Of a stretch of DNA of 64,000 bases, positions 52,775 through 61,139 are shown piece after piece. The notes beneath the pieces are model-generated. The model saw only the letters and a program-made list of their open reading frames with translations, did no database searches and was not told where the DNA came from. The stretch covers positions 1 through 64,000 of the forward strand of contig JAFARO010000004.1 in NCBI GenBank assembly GCA_019245415.1, in the 5' to 3' direction. Within the stretch, counting starts at the first letter, position 1. Each line of letters starts with the position of its first letter. This DNA is from Alphaproteobacteria bacterium. GTDB taxonomy: Bacteria > Pseudomonadota > Alphaproteobacteria > Micropepsales > Micropepsaceae. The position numbers were made by a program, and so were the translations under genes.

Positions 52775-54274
52775 TCAAATCTTCTGGTCGTACTCCCCGA
52801 TTTCCGGATGCTTGCGCAGGCGGGTGTCGAGATCGTTGAACATCGCGCGCATCTGCGCTTCGGAGGCAGGGCTTTCGACCACCACCACCAGCGACGGCTT
52901 GTTCGATGAGGCGCGCACAAGGCCCCAGGTGCCGTCCTCCAACGTCACGCGCACGCCGTTGACGGTGAGGATGTGCGTAATGCTCTGGCCGAGAATCTTC
53001 TCGCCGCGCGCCTTCGCCGCTTCGTATTCCTTGGTCATCGCCTCGACGACCGCGTATTTCCTGTCGTCCGGACAAAAGGGCGCCATGGTCGGCGAGCCGT
53101 AAGTCTTGGGCAGGTCGGCGAGCAGGTCCGACATCCTCTTGCCCCTGGCGCGGTCGAGCATCTCCAGCACCGCGATGCCGGCGACAATGCCGTCGTCATA
53201 GCCGCGGCCGAGCGGCTTGCGGAAGAAATAGTGCCCGCTCTTCTCGAAGCCGGCGAGCGCGCCGAGCTCGGTCGTGCGCGCCTTGATGTAGGAATGTCCG
53301 GTCTTCCAGTAATCCACCGTCGCGCCGTTCTTCTTCAAGACCGGATCGATCATGAAGATGCCGGTCGACTTCACGTCGACGACGAATTTGGCGCCGGCTT
53401 GCTGCGCCGAGAGATCGCGCGCCAGGAGCACGCCCACCTTGTCGGCGAAGATCTCCTCGCCCTTGTCGTCGACCACGCCGCAGCGATCGCCGTCGGCGTC
53501 GAAGCCGAGCGCGATCTCGGCGCCCGACTCCTTCAGCGCCTTCGCCATCGCGTGCAGCATGTGCAGGTCTTCGGTGTTGGGATTGTAGTTGGGGAAGGTG
53601 TAGTCGAGATCGCATTGCGCTTCGACCACATCGGCGCCGACGCGGCGCAGTGCCTCCGGCCCGAACAGTCCGGCGGTGCCGTTGCCGCAGGCGACGACGG
53701 TGCGGATCGGGCGCGACAGCTTGTGGCCCTTGGTCAGTTCGTCGATGTACTGCGCGGCGAAATTCTCCACCGCGCCGTACGAGCCGCCCGGCCGCGCTTC
53801 GCCTTCGCCGTTCATGACGATGGCTTTCAGCGCGCTCATCTGGTCGGGCCCGAAGGTCAGCGGCGGATTGGCGCCCATCTTGACGCCCGTCCAGCCGTTC
53901 TCGTTGTGACTCGCCGTGACCATGGCGAGGCCGGGACAGTCGAGCGCGAATTGCGCGAAATAGGCCATCGGCGTGGTCGCCAACCCGATGTCGACGACCT
54001 CGCAGCCGGCATTCATCAGTCCCAGGATCAGCGCCTGCTTGATCGAAAGCTCATAGGCTCGGTAGTCGTGGCCGGCGACGACGCGCTTGCCGATTCCGAG
54101 GCGGTGGAAATAGGTGCCCAGGCACAGGCCGAGGGTCTGCACGCCCAGCAGGTTGAGCTCCTTCTCGAACAGCCAGCGCGCGTCGTATTCGCGAAAGCCG
54201 TTGGCGGTGATGAAGGGCAGGGACTCGAACGCGGCGGTGTTGGGTTTCAGATCGCTGCGGGGCTTTTGGGACAT
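52775..54274 (-). CDS. Phosphomannomutase/phosphoglucomutase
   Basis: The 499-residue alpha-D-phosphohexomutase has the phosphoserine loop in MVTASHNENGWTGVKMG near residue 121, the metal-binding loop GFDADGDRCGVVD near 254, the sugar-specificity loop in FEKSGHYFF, and the C-terminal phosphate site VRASSNKPSLVVVVE. The type is that of AlgC/ManB enzymes acting on mannose and glucose phosphates for envelope polysaccharides. It diverges from cobA. The product name is firm; sugar preference is not. Confidence 0.93.
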   Translation of the reverse strand: MSQKPRSDLKPNTAAFESLPFITANGFREYDARWLFEKELNLLGVQTLGLCLGTYFHRLGIGKRVVAGHDYRAYELSIKQALILGLMNAGCEVVDIGLATTPMAYFAQFALDCPGLAMVTASHNENGWTGVKMGANPPLTFGPDQMSALKAIVMNGEGEARPGGSYGAVENFAAQYIDELTKGHKLSRPIRTVVACGNGTAGLFGPEALRRVGADVVEAQCDLDYTFPNYNPNTEDLHMLHAMAKALKESGAEIALGFDADGDRCGVVDDKGEEIFADKVGVLLARDLSAQQAGAKFVVDVKSTGIFMIDPVLKKNGATVDYWKTGHSYIKARTTELGALAGFEKSGHYFFRKPLGRGYDDGIVAGIAVLEMLDRARGKRMSDLLADLPKTYGSPTMAPFCPDDRKYAVVEAMTKEYEAAKARGEKILGQSITHILTVNGVRVTLEDGTWGLVRASSNKPSLVVVVESPASEAQMRAMFNDLDTRLRKHPEIGEYDQKI

Positions 54275-54360
54275 GGCGGACTTTGTGGGAGCGGCGGCTC
54301 TCTATAACCGCGCGGGCCGGCAAAAGTCGCTTGAGAAAGCGGCGCCCCTTCATTTTGGCT

Positions 54361-54399
54361 CAGAGTGTATTACGTACTCTGCGTGTGATACCATATAAA
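54361..54399 (+). promoter_or_regulatory. Candidate promoter and operator of cobA
   Basis: An inverted repeat, CAGAGT (54361-54366) and ACTCTG (54376-54381) around a nine-base centre, precedes a -10-like TATAAA at 54394-54399. The tract is AT-rich compared with the flanking genes and ends about 20 bases before the cobA ATG. Binding factor unknown. Confidence 0.45.
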
Positions 54400-54419
54400 T
54401 AACATACAGGACACGTATA

Positions 54420-55247
54420 ATGAACATCATCCCTCTGGCGGAAGTCCGACAACCGGCTCTTCCGCGCTTCGCCAAGGGTTCCGTGTGGCTGGTCGGTGCC
54501 GGGCCAGGCGACCCCGGGCTGATCACGGTGCTGGGGCTGCGCGCGCTCGAACAAGCCGATGTCGTACTTTACGACGCGCTCGCCAACGAGGCGCTTCTGG
54601 ATCTTGCGCGCCCCGGTGCGCAGCGCATCTTCGCCGGCAAGCGCGCGGGCAGCAAATCGATCCGCCAGGACCAGATCATCGCCCAGATGATCGCCTTCGC
54701 CCGCCGCAAGAAAAGGGTGCTCCGGCTCAAGGGCGGCGATCCCTTCGTCTTCGGACGCGGCGCGGAAGAAGCATTGGCGCTCGCCGAAGCCCACATCCCG
54801 TTCCGCGTCGTGCCGGGCGTGACGGCAGGGATCGGCGGCTTGGCCTATGCCGGCATTCCGCTCACCCATCGCGACACCAATCACGCCGTTACCTTCATCA
54901 CCGGCCACGGCGTCGACGGCGGCCTTCCCGATCTCGACTGGCGCGCGCTTTCGAAAGGCGCCTCGACGCTCGTGTTCTACATGGCGCGCACCGTCGCGGG
55001 CGAAATCGCCGCCAAGCTGATTGCCGCCGGCCGCGACGCGAACGAGCCAGCCGCCGTCATCGCCAACGCCAGCCTGCCGGATCAGACGGTGGCGGTGACG
55101 ACGGTGGCAGGCCTTGGTCCGGCCGCGGCCGCCTTCAGCGGACCCACGATGCTGGTCGTCGGGGCGAACGTCGGATTGCGGGAACGGCTCGCTTGGACCG
55201 CGAAACGGAGCCCTTCGCATCGCCTGGAGTCGCGTGCGACGGCCTAG
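54420..55247 (+). CDS. cobA: Uroporphyrinogen-III C-methyltransferase
   Basis: The 275-residue SAM-dependent enzyme makes precorrin-2 for sirohaem or cobalamin. Motifs are VGAGPGDPGLITVLGLRAL near residue 26, VYD-equivalent VVLYDALANEALL, RLKGGDPFVFGRGAEE near 101, VVPGVTAGIGGLAYAGIPLT, and THRDTNHAVTFITGH. It is the short SUMT form, not the CysG fusion. It is alone here; no nitrite or sulfite reductase gene is near. AGGA precedes the ATG. Confidence 0.95.
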   Translation: MNIIPLAEVRQPALPRFAKGSVWLVGAGPGDPGLITVLGLRALEQADVVLYDALANEALLDLARPGAQRIFAGKRAGSKSIRQDQIIAQMIAFARRKKRVLRLKGGDPFVFGRGAEEALALAEAHIPFRVVPGVTAGIGGLAYAGIPLTHRDTNHAVTFITGHGVDGGLPDLDWRALSKGASTLVFYMARTVAGEIAAKLIAAGRDANEPAAVIANASLPDQTVAVTTVAGLGPAAAAFSGPTMLVVGANVGLRERLAWTAKRSPSHRLESRATA

Positions 55248-55250
55248 GGG

Positions 55251-55451
55251 TTAGCGGGTGTAATCGACCGCCGCGCCGGGCAGCTTCATCCTCTGCGCCA
55301 GCGCGGCCATGATCCGCGCGCGCTCGGCGTCGCTCATCGATCCCCAGCGCGCAATCTCGTCCAGACTGCGGCCGCAGCCCTTGCACAGGCCGCCGGTGCG
55401 GTCGATCTCGCAGACTTTCACGCAGGGGGTTTGGATCAATCGGTCGCTCAT
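55251..55451 (-). CDS. DUF1289 family Cys-rich small protein
   Basis: The 66-residue protein has four Cys (residues 10, 14, 23, 26) in TPCVKVCEIDRTGGLCKGCG and the family end RSLDEIARWGSMSDAERARI. DUF1289 proteins probably bind metal. Function unknown. Convergent with cobA. Confidence 0.88.
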   Translation of the reverse strand: MSDRLIQTPCVKVCEIDRTGGLCKGCGRSLDEIARWGSMSDAERARIMAALAQRMKLPGAAVDYTR

Positions 55452-55453
55452 GC

Positions 55454-55505
55454 TTCACGCGGAACCGCGGAGACACGGAGTGTCCTCCGCGCCTCCGCGT
55501 GCCAA
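55454..55505. repeat. GC-rich inverted repeat, copy 1
   Basis: CACGCGGA (55456-55463) pairs with TCCGCGTG (55494-55501), with further GCGGAG/CTCCGC pairing inside. The outer text TTCACGCGGA and TCCGCGTGCCAA is repeated at 59884-59952, so this is a dispersed element. Confidence 0.65.
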
Positions 55506-55507
55506 AT

Positions 55508-55876
55508 CTACCCCATCTTGAAGACGCAGATCTTGTTGCCGTCGAGGTCGCGGAAATAGGCGCCGTAGAAGGTGTCGCCGCGCAGCCCCGGTGCGCCTTC
55601 GTCCTTGCCGCCGGCCGCGAGCGCATCCTTGTGAACCTTGTCGACCACCTCGCGCGACGGCGCCAGCAGCGAGATCATGGTGCCGTTGCCCGCGGTCGCG
55701 GGTTTGCCGTCATGGGGCGTGCAGACGCCGAACATCACAGGGTTGCCCTTGACGCCGTAGCCCTGCATGCGCTCGCCCGTCATGGTGCGCCCGGCGCCGA
55801 GGCCCGCGAGCGCGGCATCGTAGAATTTCTTCGCGCGTTCCAGATCGTTCGTGCCGACAAGTGTATAGCCGATCAT
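55508..55876 (-). CDS. VOC-family (glyoxalase/bleomycin resistance-like) protein
   Basis: The 122-residue protein has two beta-alpha-beta-beta-beta modules typical of VOC proteins. It opens with IGYTLVGTNDLERAKKFYDA and ends with FYGAYFRDLDGNKICVF. Metal ligands cannot all be identified. It lies 51 bases after another VOC gene on the same strand, at the end of an acyl-CoA dehydrogenase cluster. The substrate is unknown. Confidence 0.87.
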   Translation of the reverse strand: MIGYTLVGTNDLERAKKFYDAALAGLGAGRTMTGERMQGYGVKGNPVMFGVCTPHDGKPATAGNGTMISLLAPSREVVDKVHKDALAAGGKDEGAPGLRGDTFYGAYFRDLDGNKICVFKMG

Positions 55877-55927
55877 GATGTTCTCTCCCTTGTGTCCCGA
55901 TTGTCGTGAGGCGAATTGGCTTCCGGC

Positions 55928-56317
55928 TCAGGTCCGGAAATTCATCTCGACCATAATACCGCTGGGATCGCGCACGAAGACCTGATGCAGGGCAATATCG
56001 CGGATCAGGTTTTCCCGAAACGCAAGGCCGTGGCGTTTCAGGCGCGCGATGGTGGCCGCCGCATCGGCGCCACGGAAGGCGACATGATCGAGACCCCCCG
56101 TGTCGCTGCCGGGCTTCGCGCCGCGGTTCTCCGGCAGCGCGCCCTCGCGCCCAAGCAGGTGAACCACCGCGTGCTCGCCGCAATAGAGCCAGTATCCGGG
56201 AAATGGGAGCTGCGGCCGCGGTCCTTCGCTCAATCCCAGAACATCGCGATAGAAATCGCGCATTGCGTCCAGATCGGCGCACTGGATCGTGTAGTGATCG
56301 AGAGCCTCGAGCGCCAT
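55928..56317 (-). CDS. VOC-family dioxygenase/glyoxalase-like protein
   Basis: The 129-residue protein has the VOC pattern: LDHYTIQCADLDAMRDFYRD, GGLDHVAFRGADAAATIARL, and VFVRDPSGIMVEMNF. Potential metal ligands are His8, His near residue 78 and Glu near 125. It starts directly after the acyl-CoA dehydrogenase stop with no gap, so the two are probably one operon. It may act as an epimerase or dioxygenase on a pathway intermediate; this is inference. Confidence 0.88.
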   Translation of the reverse strand: MALEALDHYTIQCADLDAMRDFYRDVLGLSEGPRPQLPFPGYWLYCGEHAVVHLLGREGALPENRGAKPGSDTGGLDHVAFRGADAAATIARLKRHGLAFRENLIRDIALHQVFVRDPSGIMVEMNFRT

Positions 56318-57556
56318 CTATTTCCCCGCAGGCACCTTGTTGAACGGCACGTCCTTGTCGACGCGCACGTCCTGCGGCAGGCCGAGCACGCGCTCGGCGA
56401 TGATGTTGCGGAGAATTTCATCGGTGCCGCCAGCGATGCGCAGACCCGGCGCCGACAGCCAGCCCATCTGGAAGGCGCCGTGCATCGGCGCATCCTCGCC
56501 GGTCGCGACGCCGGCTTCGCCCTCGAGCTCCATGGCGAAGGCCGAGATGTCCTGGAGCTTCGACGCCACCACGATCTTGGCGATCGAGGCTTCGGGACCC
56601 GGCTGCTGGCCGCGCGACAATGCCGTCATCGTGCGCAAGGTGGTGTACTTGAGGCCCGCCGAGCGCACATACCAATCGGCGATCTTCTCGCGCACCGCGG
56701 CGTTCTTGATTGCCGGCCCGTCTTCCAGTTCGAGCGTGCGCGCAAGCTGCATCAGCTGCGCCACGTCGAGACCACCGCCCTGACCGCCGCCGACGGCGAG
56801 GCGCTCATGCATCAAGGTGGTGAGCGCGACCTGCCAGCCTTGGCCCACCTCGCCGACGCGCTGGGAATCCGGGATCTTGACATCGGTGAAGAAGATCTCG
56901 TTGAAGCCCGAGGCGCCGCTCGCCTGCTTGATCGGGCGCACGTCGACGCCCGGCTGCTTCATGGAGAGATAGAACATGGTCAGCCCCTTGTGCTTGGGCA
57001 CATTGGGGTCGGTGCGGGTAAGCAACAATCCGTAGTCGGAGAATTGCGCGCCCGTGGTCCAGATCTTGGAGCCGTTGATGGTCCAGGTGTCGCCGTCCTT
57101 GACCGCGCGGGTCTTGAGGGCTGCGACGTCCGATCCGCCGGCGGGTTCGGAGAACAACTGGCACCAGATCTCCGCGCCTTCGACGGCGGGCTTGACGTAG
57201 CGCGCCTTCACCGCGTCGTTGCAATAGGCCATGACGGTCGGGATGCACATGCCAAGCCCGATGGCGAAGGCCGAGCCGGCCGGCACGTCGAATTTGGATT
57301 CCTCCTGGCCGAAGATGATCGCCTGCATCGGCGTGCCGCCGATGCCGCCCATGCCCTTGGGCCAGGTGATGCGCGCATAGCCCTTGTCGGCCTTGATCTT
57401 CTGCCATTCGCGCGCGCGCTTCATCGCCGCCGGGTCCGAGCGCTCGTCGAGCGGATCGGAAGCCTCGCGCTTGATCTTGGGTTTGGCGTGGCCCTCCAGC
57501 CAGGCGCGTGCCTCGGCGCGGAACTGGGCCTCCTCGGGGCTGTCTTCGAAGTCCAT
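56318..57556 (-). CDS. Acyl-CoA dehydrogenase, FadE-type (large subunit of a probable heteromer)
   Basis: The 412-residue protein shows [40 protein letters not shown], and the C-terminal GGTDEILRNIIAERVLGLP. The last is typical of mycobacterial FadE proteins that work as alpha2beta2 heteromers. A very good AGGAGG lies six bases ahead of ATG 57556. The partner-type protein is encoded at 58013-59137. A 152-residue unknown protein is encoded between the two. The substrate is not decidable; bulky or branched acyl-CoA fits the type. Confidence 0.9.
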   Translation of the reverse strand: MDFEDSPEEAQFRAEARAWLEGHAKPKIKREASDPLDERSDPAAMKRAREWQKIKADKGYARITWPKGMGGIGGTPMQAIIFGQEESKFDVPAGSAFAIGLGMCIPTVMAYCNDAVKARYVKPAVEGAEIWCQLFSEPAGGSDVAALKTRAVKDGDTWTINGSKIWTTGAQFSDYGLLLTRTDPNVPKHKGLTMFYLSMKQPGVDVRPIKQASGASGFNEIFFTDVKIPDSQRVGEVGQGWQVALTTLMHERLAVGGGQGGGLDVAQLMQLARTLELEDGPAIKNAAVREKIADWYVRSAGLKYTTLRTMTALSRGQQPGPEASIAKIVVASKLQDISAFAMELEGEAGVATGEDAPMHGAFQMGWLSAPGLRIAGGTDEILRNIIAERVLGLPQDVRVDKDVPFNKVPAGK

Positions 57557-57557
57557 G

Positions 57558-58016
57558 TCAAGCCTCCTGATGTTCGAATTCGAGGGCAAGCGTTCCGCCC
57601 AGGGGCGTCGCCGCCCAGAGTTTGCTCAAGCGAGTCATCTCTTCGCGCAGCGCCGCGATGTCGCGCTCGGCTAGTGGATAGGCTTCGACGCCGCGCGCCT
57701 CGCAGGTCACCTTATACATATCGATCAAATCCGCCGCGGGCGGAAAGCCGCTGATGGCGTCGGCCTGCATCACTTCGACAAGTCGCTCCATCTGATCGGC
57801 TTCGACGACAGGCGCCATCTTGAAGGACAGCGCTTCGCCGTTCGCGACGCGACGCATGAAGCCCACGCGTCCCATCACGTTCTCGACCGCGAAATGCACC
57901 ATGTCGTGCGGGATGCCGCCGATCTTGGGACAGGCGATCTCTTCCTTCCGCCCGTCGCGTTCCACGGTCAGCCGGTCGTATTTGCCCTCGCGCAGTTTTT
58001 CGAACACGAACTTCAC
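57558..58016 (-). CDS. Conserved hypothetical protein of an acyl-CoA dehydrogenase operon
   Basis: The 152-residue protein is not one I recognise. The N-terminal half (FEKLREGKYDRLTVERDG, PKIGGIPHDMVHFAVENVMG) looks beta-rich with an exposed His-Asp-x-x-His arrangement. The C-terminal half is helical and acidic. Its ATG overlaps the upstream dehydrogenase stop (ATGA) and its stop lies one base before the next dehydrogenase start. It is therefore translated with both subunits and may be an accessory factor. Confidence 0.78.
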   Translation of the reverse strand: MKFVFEKLREGKYDRLTVERDGRKEEIACPKIGGIPHDMVHFAVENVMGRVGFMRRVANGEALSFKMAPVVEADQMERLVEVMQADAISGFPPAADLIDMYKVTCEARGVEAYPLAERDIAALREEMTRLSKLWAATPLGGTLALEFEHQEA

Positions 58017-59137
58017 GCGTTGCTGCGCTCCAACTCGCCGACCAGCTTGTCCTTCCAGGCGCGCTGCGGCCCGAGCGCCAGGCCCAGCTGCCGCGAGCGC
58101 TTGTAATAGAAGTGGCAGTCCGCCTCCCAGGTGAAGCCGATGCCGCCATGGGTCTGGATGTTCTCCTTGGCCGCATAGTCGAAGGCCTGCGTCGCCGAGA
58201 CCCGTGCCGCCGCCGCCGCCAGCGGCAATTCGCGCGCGCCGGTCGACAGCGCCCAGGCGCCGTAATAGGCGTTCGAGCGCGCCAGCTCGTTATTGACGTA
58301 CATATCGGCAAGCTTGTGCTTGATCGCCTGGAACGACGCGATCGGCCGCCCGAAGGCATAGCGCTGCATCGCGTAGTCCTTGGCCATGGCGAGGCACACA
58401 TCCGCGCCGCCGACCTGCTCGAAAGCGGTGAGCACGGCCGCATGCTGGAGCACGCGCTCCGCGTTCTGCCAGCCTTCGCCGAGCTTGCCCAAGGCCTCCG
58501 CATTGGCGCCCTCGAACGCGATGTCGGCTGCCGGCCGCGACGGATCGAGTGAGCCGATGGCGCGGCGCTCCACGCCCTTGGCTTTCAGGTCCACCAGCGC
58601 GAGCTGAAGCCCGCGTTCGCCTGCATCGTCCGAGCCGCGCGCCAGCACCACGGCGAAGTCCGCCTCCATGCCGTCGGTGACGGCGGTCTTGGTGCCGCTG
58701 AGCTTGCCGCCCTTCAGTGTCGCGCGGATGGTCTTGGGCAACACCGCGCCCGGGCCTTCCGCGCGCGCGAAGGTTCCGATCAACTCGCCGCTCGCGACCT
58801 TGGGCAAGAGGCGCTTCTTCTGTTCGTCCGAACCGGCCGCGATCAGCGCCTCGGCGAAGAGATAGACGGTCGAGGAGAACGGCACCGGGGCCAGCGCGCG
58901 GCCCAATTCCTCCGCCACGACGCAAAGCTCGAGATAGCCCAAGCCCAGTCCGCCGAATTCCTCCGGGATCGCGGTTCCCATCCAGCCCATCTCGGCGATC
59001 TGCCTCCACAGCGCCGCGTCGGAACCGCCTGCGCCGTTGTACAGCGCGCGCACCGTCTTGGTGCTGCACTTCTCGCTCAGGAATTTTCGCGCCTGGTCCT
59101 TGATCTGCTTCTGCTCTTCGGAAAAATCGAAATTCAT
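58013..59137 (-). CDS. Acyl-CoA dehydrogenase, FadE-type (small subunit of a probable heteromer)
   Basis: The 374-residue protein has the dehydrogenase N-terminus (EEQKQIKDQARKFLSEKC), RYAFGRPIASFQAIKHKLAD and IQTHGGIGFTWEADCHFYYK. It lacks the C-terminal EGTNE-type segment carrying the catalytic Glu. In known alpha2beta2 FadE enzymes one subunit has this form. This is the first gene of the minus-strand operon. It diverges from the gene at 59231 with 93 bases between them. Confidence 0.9.
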   Translation of the reverse strand: MNFDFSEEQKQIKDQARKFLSEKCSTKTVRALYNGAGGSDAALWRQIAEMGWMGTAIPEEFGGLGLGYLELCVVAEELGRALAPVPFSSTVYLFAEALIAAGSDEQKKRLLPKVASGELIGTFARAEGPGAVLPKTIRATLKGGKLSGTKTAVTDGMEADFAVVLARGSDDAGERGLQLALVDLKAKGVERRAIGSLDPSRPAADIAFEGANAEALGKLGEGWQNAERVLQHAAVLTAFEQVGGADVCLAMAKDYAMQRYAFGRPIASFQAIKHKLADMYVNNELARSNAYYGAWALSTGARELPLAAAAARVSATQAFDYAAKENIQTHGGIGFTWEADCHFYYKRSRQLGLALGPQRAWKDKLVGELERSNA

Positions 59138-59230
59138 CGTTAGCCTTCTGTGGCAGGATGGTAAGCCATCTTAACGCGGGCTTAAGGGCCAAAGTCTACC
59201 GTGTCGTTGGGTAAGGCAGGGTCGGCAATT

Positions 59231-59761
59231 ATGGCCAAGGCACAATTCCATAAGCATCAGCGCGTGTTTGTGCGGCCGGTGGGCACCTGGGCGCTCATCG
59301 AGCACGTCGTGCCGCACTGGGCGAAGGGGCTCGATGAACCGATCCGGGTCCATTACGACGCAGGCCTGGGGCGCGAGTTCACCGCCGACGAGCTCCAGTC
59401 CGAGGAGCCGTTGCCCGACCGCAAGGACGACAGCGGCCAGAACTGGCGCGTCACCCGCGCCCGCAACAAGTGGCAGTCGACCGAGGATTGCTCGCGCCAT
59501 CCCATCCCGGGCACCTATCCGGTGGTGATGACGGGCGAGACCGATTGGGGCGGCTGGCGGGTGCCGGGTGCGGAATACGATCTCGATCCGATCAAGGTCG
59601 AGCGCCAAGCGCAGCTGATCGCCGCGGCGCCGCGGCTCGCCGGCCTCGCCCGCGCGCTCGTGGAATGGGCGCGAAAATCGGGCGAAGAGATGCCGGCCGA
59701 ACTCGCCGACCTCGCCCACCGCGCCCAGGATTTGCTGAACGCCGCCGAGGGGAAGAACTAG
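59231..59761 (+). CDS. Conserved hypothetical protein
   Basis: The 176-residue soluble protein contains KHQRVFVRPVGTWALIEHVV near the N-terminus and PIRVHYDAGLGREFTADEL. A middle part is rich in Trp and Arg (NWRVTRARNKWQS; TDWGGWRVPGAEYDLDPIKV). The C-terminus is helical (RLAGLARALVEWARKSGEE). I do not know a function. The ordered, Trp-rich sequence and good coding bias argue that it is real. ATG 59231 is preferred; the frame opens at a GTG at 59201. Confidence 0.75.
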   Translation: MAKAQFHKHQRVFVRPVGTWALIEHVVPHWAKGLDEPIRVHYDAGLGREFTADELQSEEPLPDRKDDSGQNWRVTRARNKWQSTEDCSRHPIPGTYPVVMTGETDWGGWRVPGAEYDLDPIKVERQAQLIAAAPRLAGLARALVEWARKSGEEMPAELADLAHRAQDLLNAAEGKN

Positions 59762-59778
59762 GGCGGCTTGAGTTACAT

Positions 59779-59994
59779 CGTCATGGCCGCCCCTACCGGC
59801 TCCGCTAAAGCTTCGCCGCGCCTTGAGCTTTACCTGGCGCGCCGAAGCTGAAAGCGTAGGCGGGAGGCGGCCATCCAACTTTTTTCACGCGGAGGCGTGG
59901 AGGCCGCGGAGTCGTGCTGTTCCTCCGCGATCTCCGCGGCTCCGCGTGCCAATTTGGATGGCCGGGTCGGGCCTGGTCGGGCCCGGCCATGACG
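59779..59994. repeat. Composite intergenic inverted-repeat element
   Basis: CGTCATGGCCG (59779-59789) and CGGCCATGACG (59984-59994) form 11-base terminal inverted repeats. A hairpin lies at 59958-59990 (ATGGCCGGG with CCCGGCCAT). It resembles the doublet at 37921-38005. A second repeat family (59884-59952) is nested inside. The 59762-60060 gap holds no gene I can support. Confidence 0.7.
59884..59952. repeat. GC-rich inverted repeat, copy 2
   Basis: CACGCGGA (59886-59893) pairs with TCCGCGTG (59941-59948), with several internal GCGGAG and CTCCGC blocks. The ends TTCACGCGGA and TCCGCGTGCCAA equal those of the 55454-55505 copy, but the interior is longer. Confidence 0.65.
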
Positions 59995-60060
59995 AATTGG
60001 CGAATTTGCCCCCAATCGCGCAATTGGCCATGATGCACCCTAAGGGGTGTGGGGGCGTAT

Positions 60061-61137
60061 ATGTCCGGCGAGCACGAAGCCGCTGTCGAGAGCGGCGCCG
60101 CGCGAAGCTATCCGTTCCAATTCGAAGGCACGGGCGGCGAGTATTTCGGCATCTGGATCGTCAACCTGGCGCTGACGGTGGTGACGCTCGGCATCTACAG
60201 CGCCTGGGCGACGGTGCGCACGAGGCGCTATTTCCGCGGCAACATGGTGCTTGCCGGCCACGCCTTCGACTACCACGCCTCGCCGGTTCGCATCCTGATC
60301 GGCCGCGCGATCGCCTTCGTGCTGCTGCTCGGCTACAACATCAGCCTCAATTTCAGCCCCTATGCGCTGCTCGTCTGGATTCCCGCCTTCCTCATCGCGG
60401 TACCCTGGCTGATCGTCTCGAGCCTGCGCTTCAACGCGCGCAACACCAGCTACCGCAACGTGCGCTTCAACTTCACCGGCACGCTCGGCGGGGCGGCCAA
60501 GGCTTACATCTTCTGGCCGCTGATCGCGATGCTGAGCGGCGGCTTCCTGATGCCCTTGGCAAGGCGGGTGCGCGATTACTACCACATCAACAACCACAGC
60601 TTCGGTGGACGCCCGTTCGAGACCGAATTCACCGGCTGGCAGATCTATTCGCGCTTCCTCATCGCGTTCGCGATGTGGATCGCGCTGATGGTCGCCTTCT
60701 TCACGTTCATCGCGGTGAGCGCGAAATTCATGCCGCACGGCAAGGCTGTGAGCCCGAACGACATCGCCATCATGGCGCCGCTGATTCTGATGATCGCCTT
60801 TCTCGAAATCGGCTTCATCGTCGTCGGCATCGCGACGATGGCGATGATCTACAATCTGGCGCTCGGCCACACCGTGCTGGACGGGCGCCACCGCCTGCGC
60901 TGCCGGCTCAATCCGCTGGTGCTGGCCTGGGTGGTGATCACCAACACGCTCCTCACGCTCGCCACGCTCGGCCTTTTCTATCCCTGGGCGCAGGTGCGCT
61001 ACACGCGGTATTTTCTCGGCCGCATGGCGCTCGAGGCGACGAGCGATCTGGACGAATTCACCTCGGAAGCCTTCGGTACGCAGAGCGCGGTGGGCGAGGA
61101 GATTGCGGGCTTCTTCGATCTCGGCATCGGGCTGTAA
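60061..61137 (+). CDS. DUF898 (YjgN-like) membrane protein
   Basis: The 358-residue protein has about eight helices. The duplicated DUF898 motif appears as LALTVVTLGIYSAWATVRTR with RYFRGNMVLAGHAFDY near residues 38-75, and LLTLATLGLFYPWAQVRYT with RYFLGRM near the C-terminus. The M48 peptidase gene follows after two bases. This pairing of DUF898 with an M48 peptidase recurs in Proteobacteria, so they probably function together. No transport substrate is known. Confidence 0.92.
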   Translation: MSGEHEAAVESGAARSYPFQFEGTGGEYFGIWIVNLALTVVTLGIYSAWATVRTRRYFRGNMVLAGHAFDYHASPVRILIGRAIAFVLLLGYNISLNFSPYALLVWIPAFLIAVPWLIVSSLRFNARNTSYRNVRFNFTGTLGGAAKAYIFWPLIAMLSGGFLMPLARRVRDYYHINNHSFGGRPFETEFTGWQIYSRFLIAFAMWIALMVAFFTFIAVSAKFMPHGKAVSPNDIAIMAPLILMIAFLEIGFIVVGIATMAMIYNLALGHTVLDGRHRLRCRLNPLVLAWVVITNTLLTLATLGLFYPWAQVRYTRYFLGRMALEATSDLDEFTSEAFGTQSAVGEEIAGFFDLGIGL

Positions 61138-61139
61138 GC

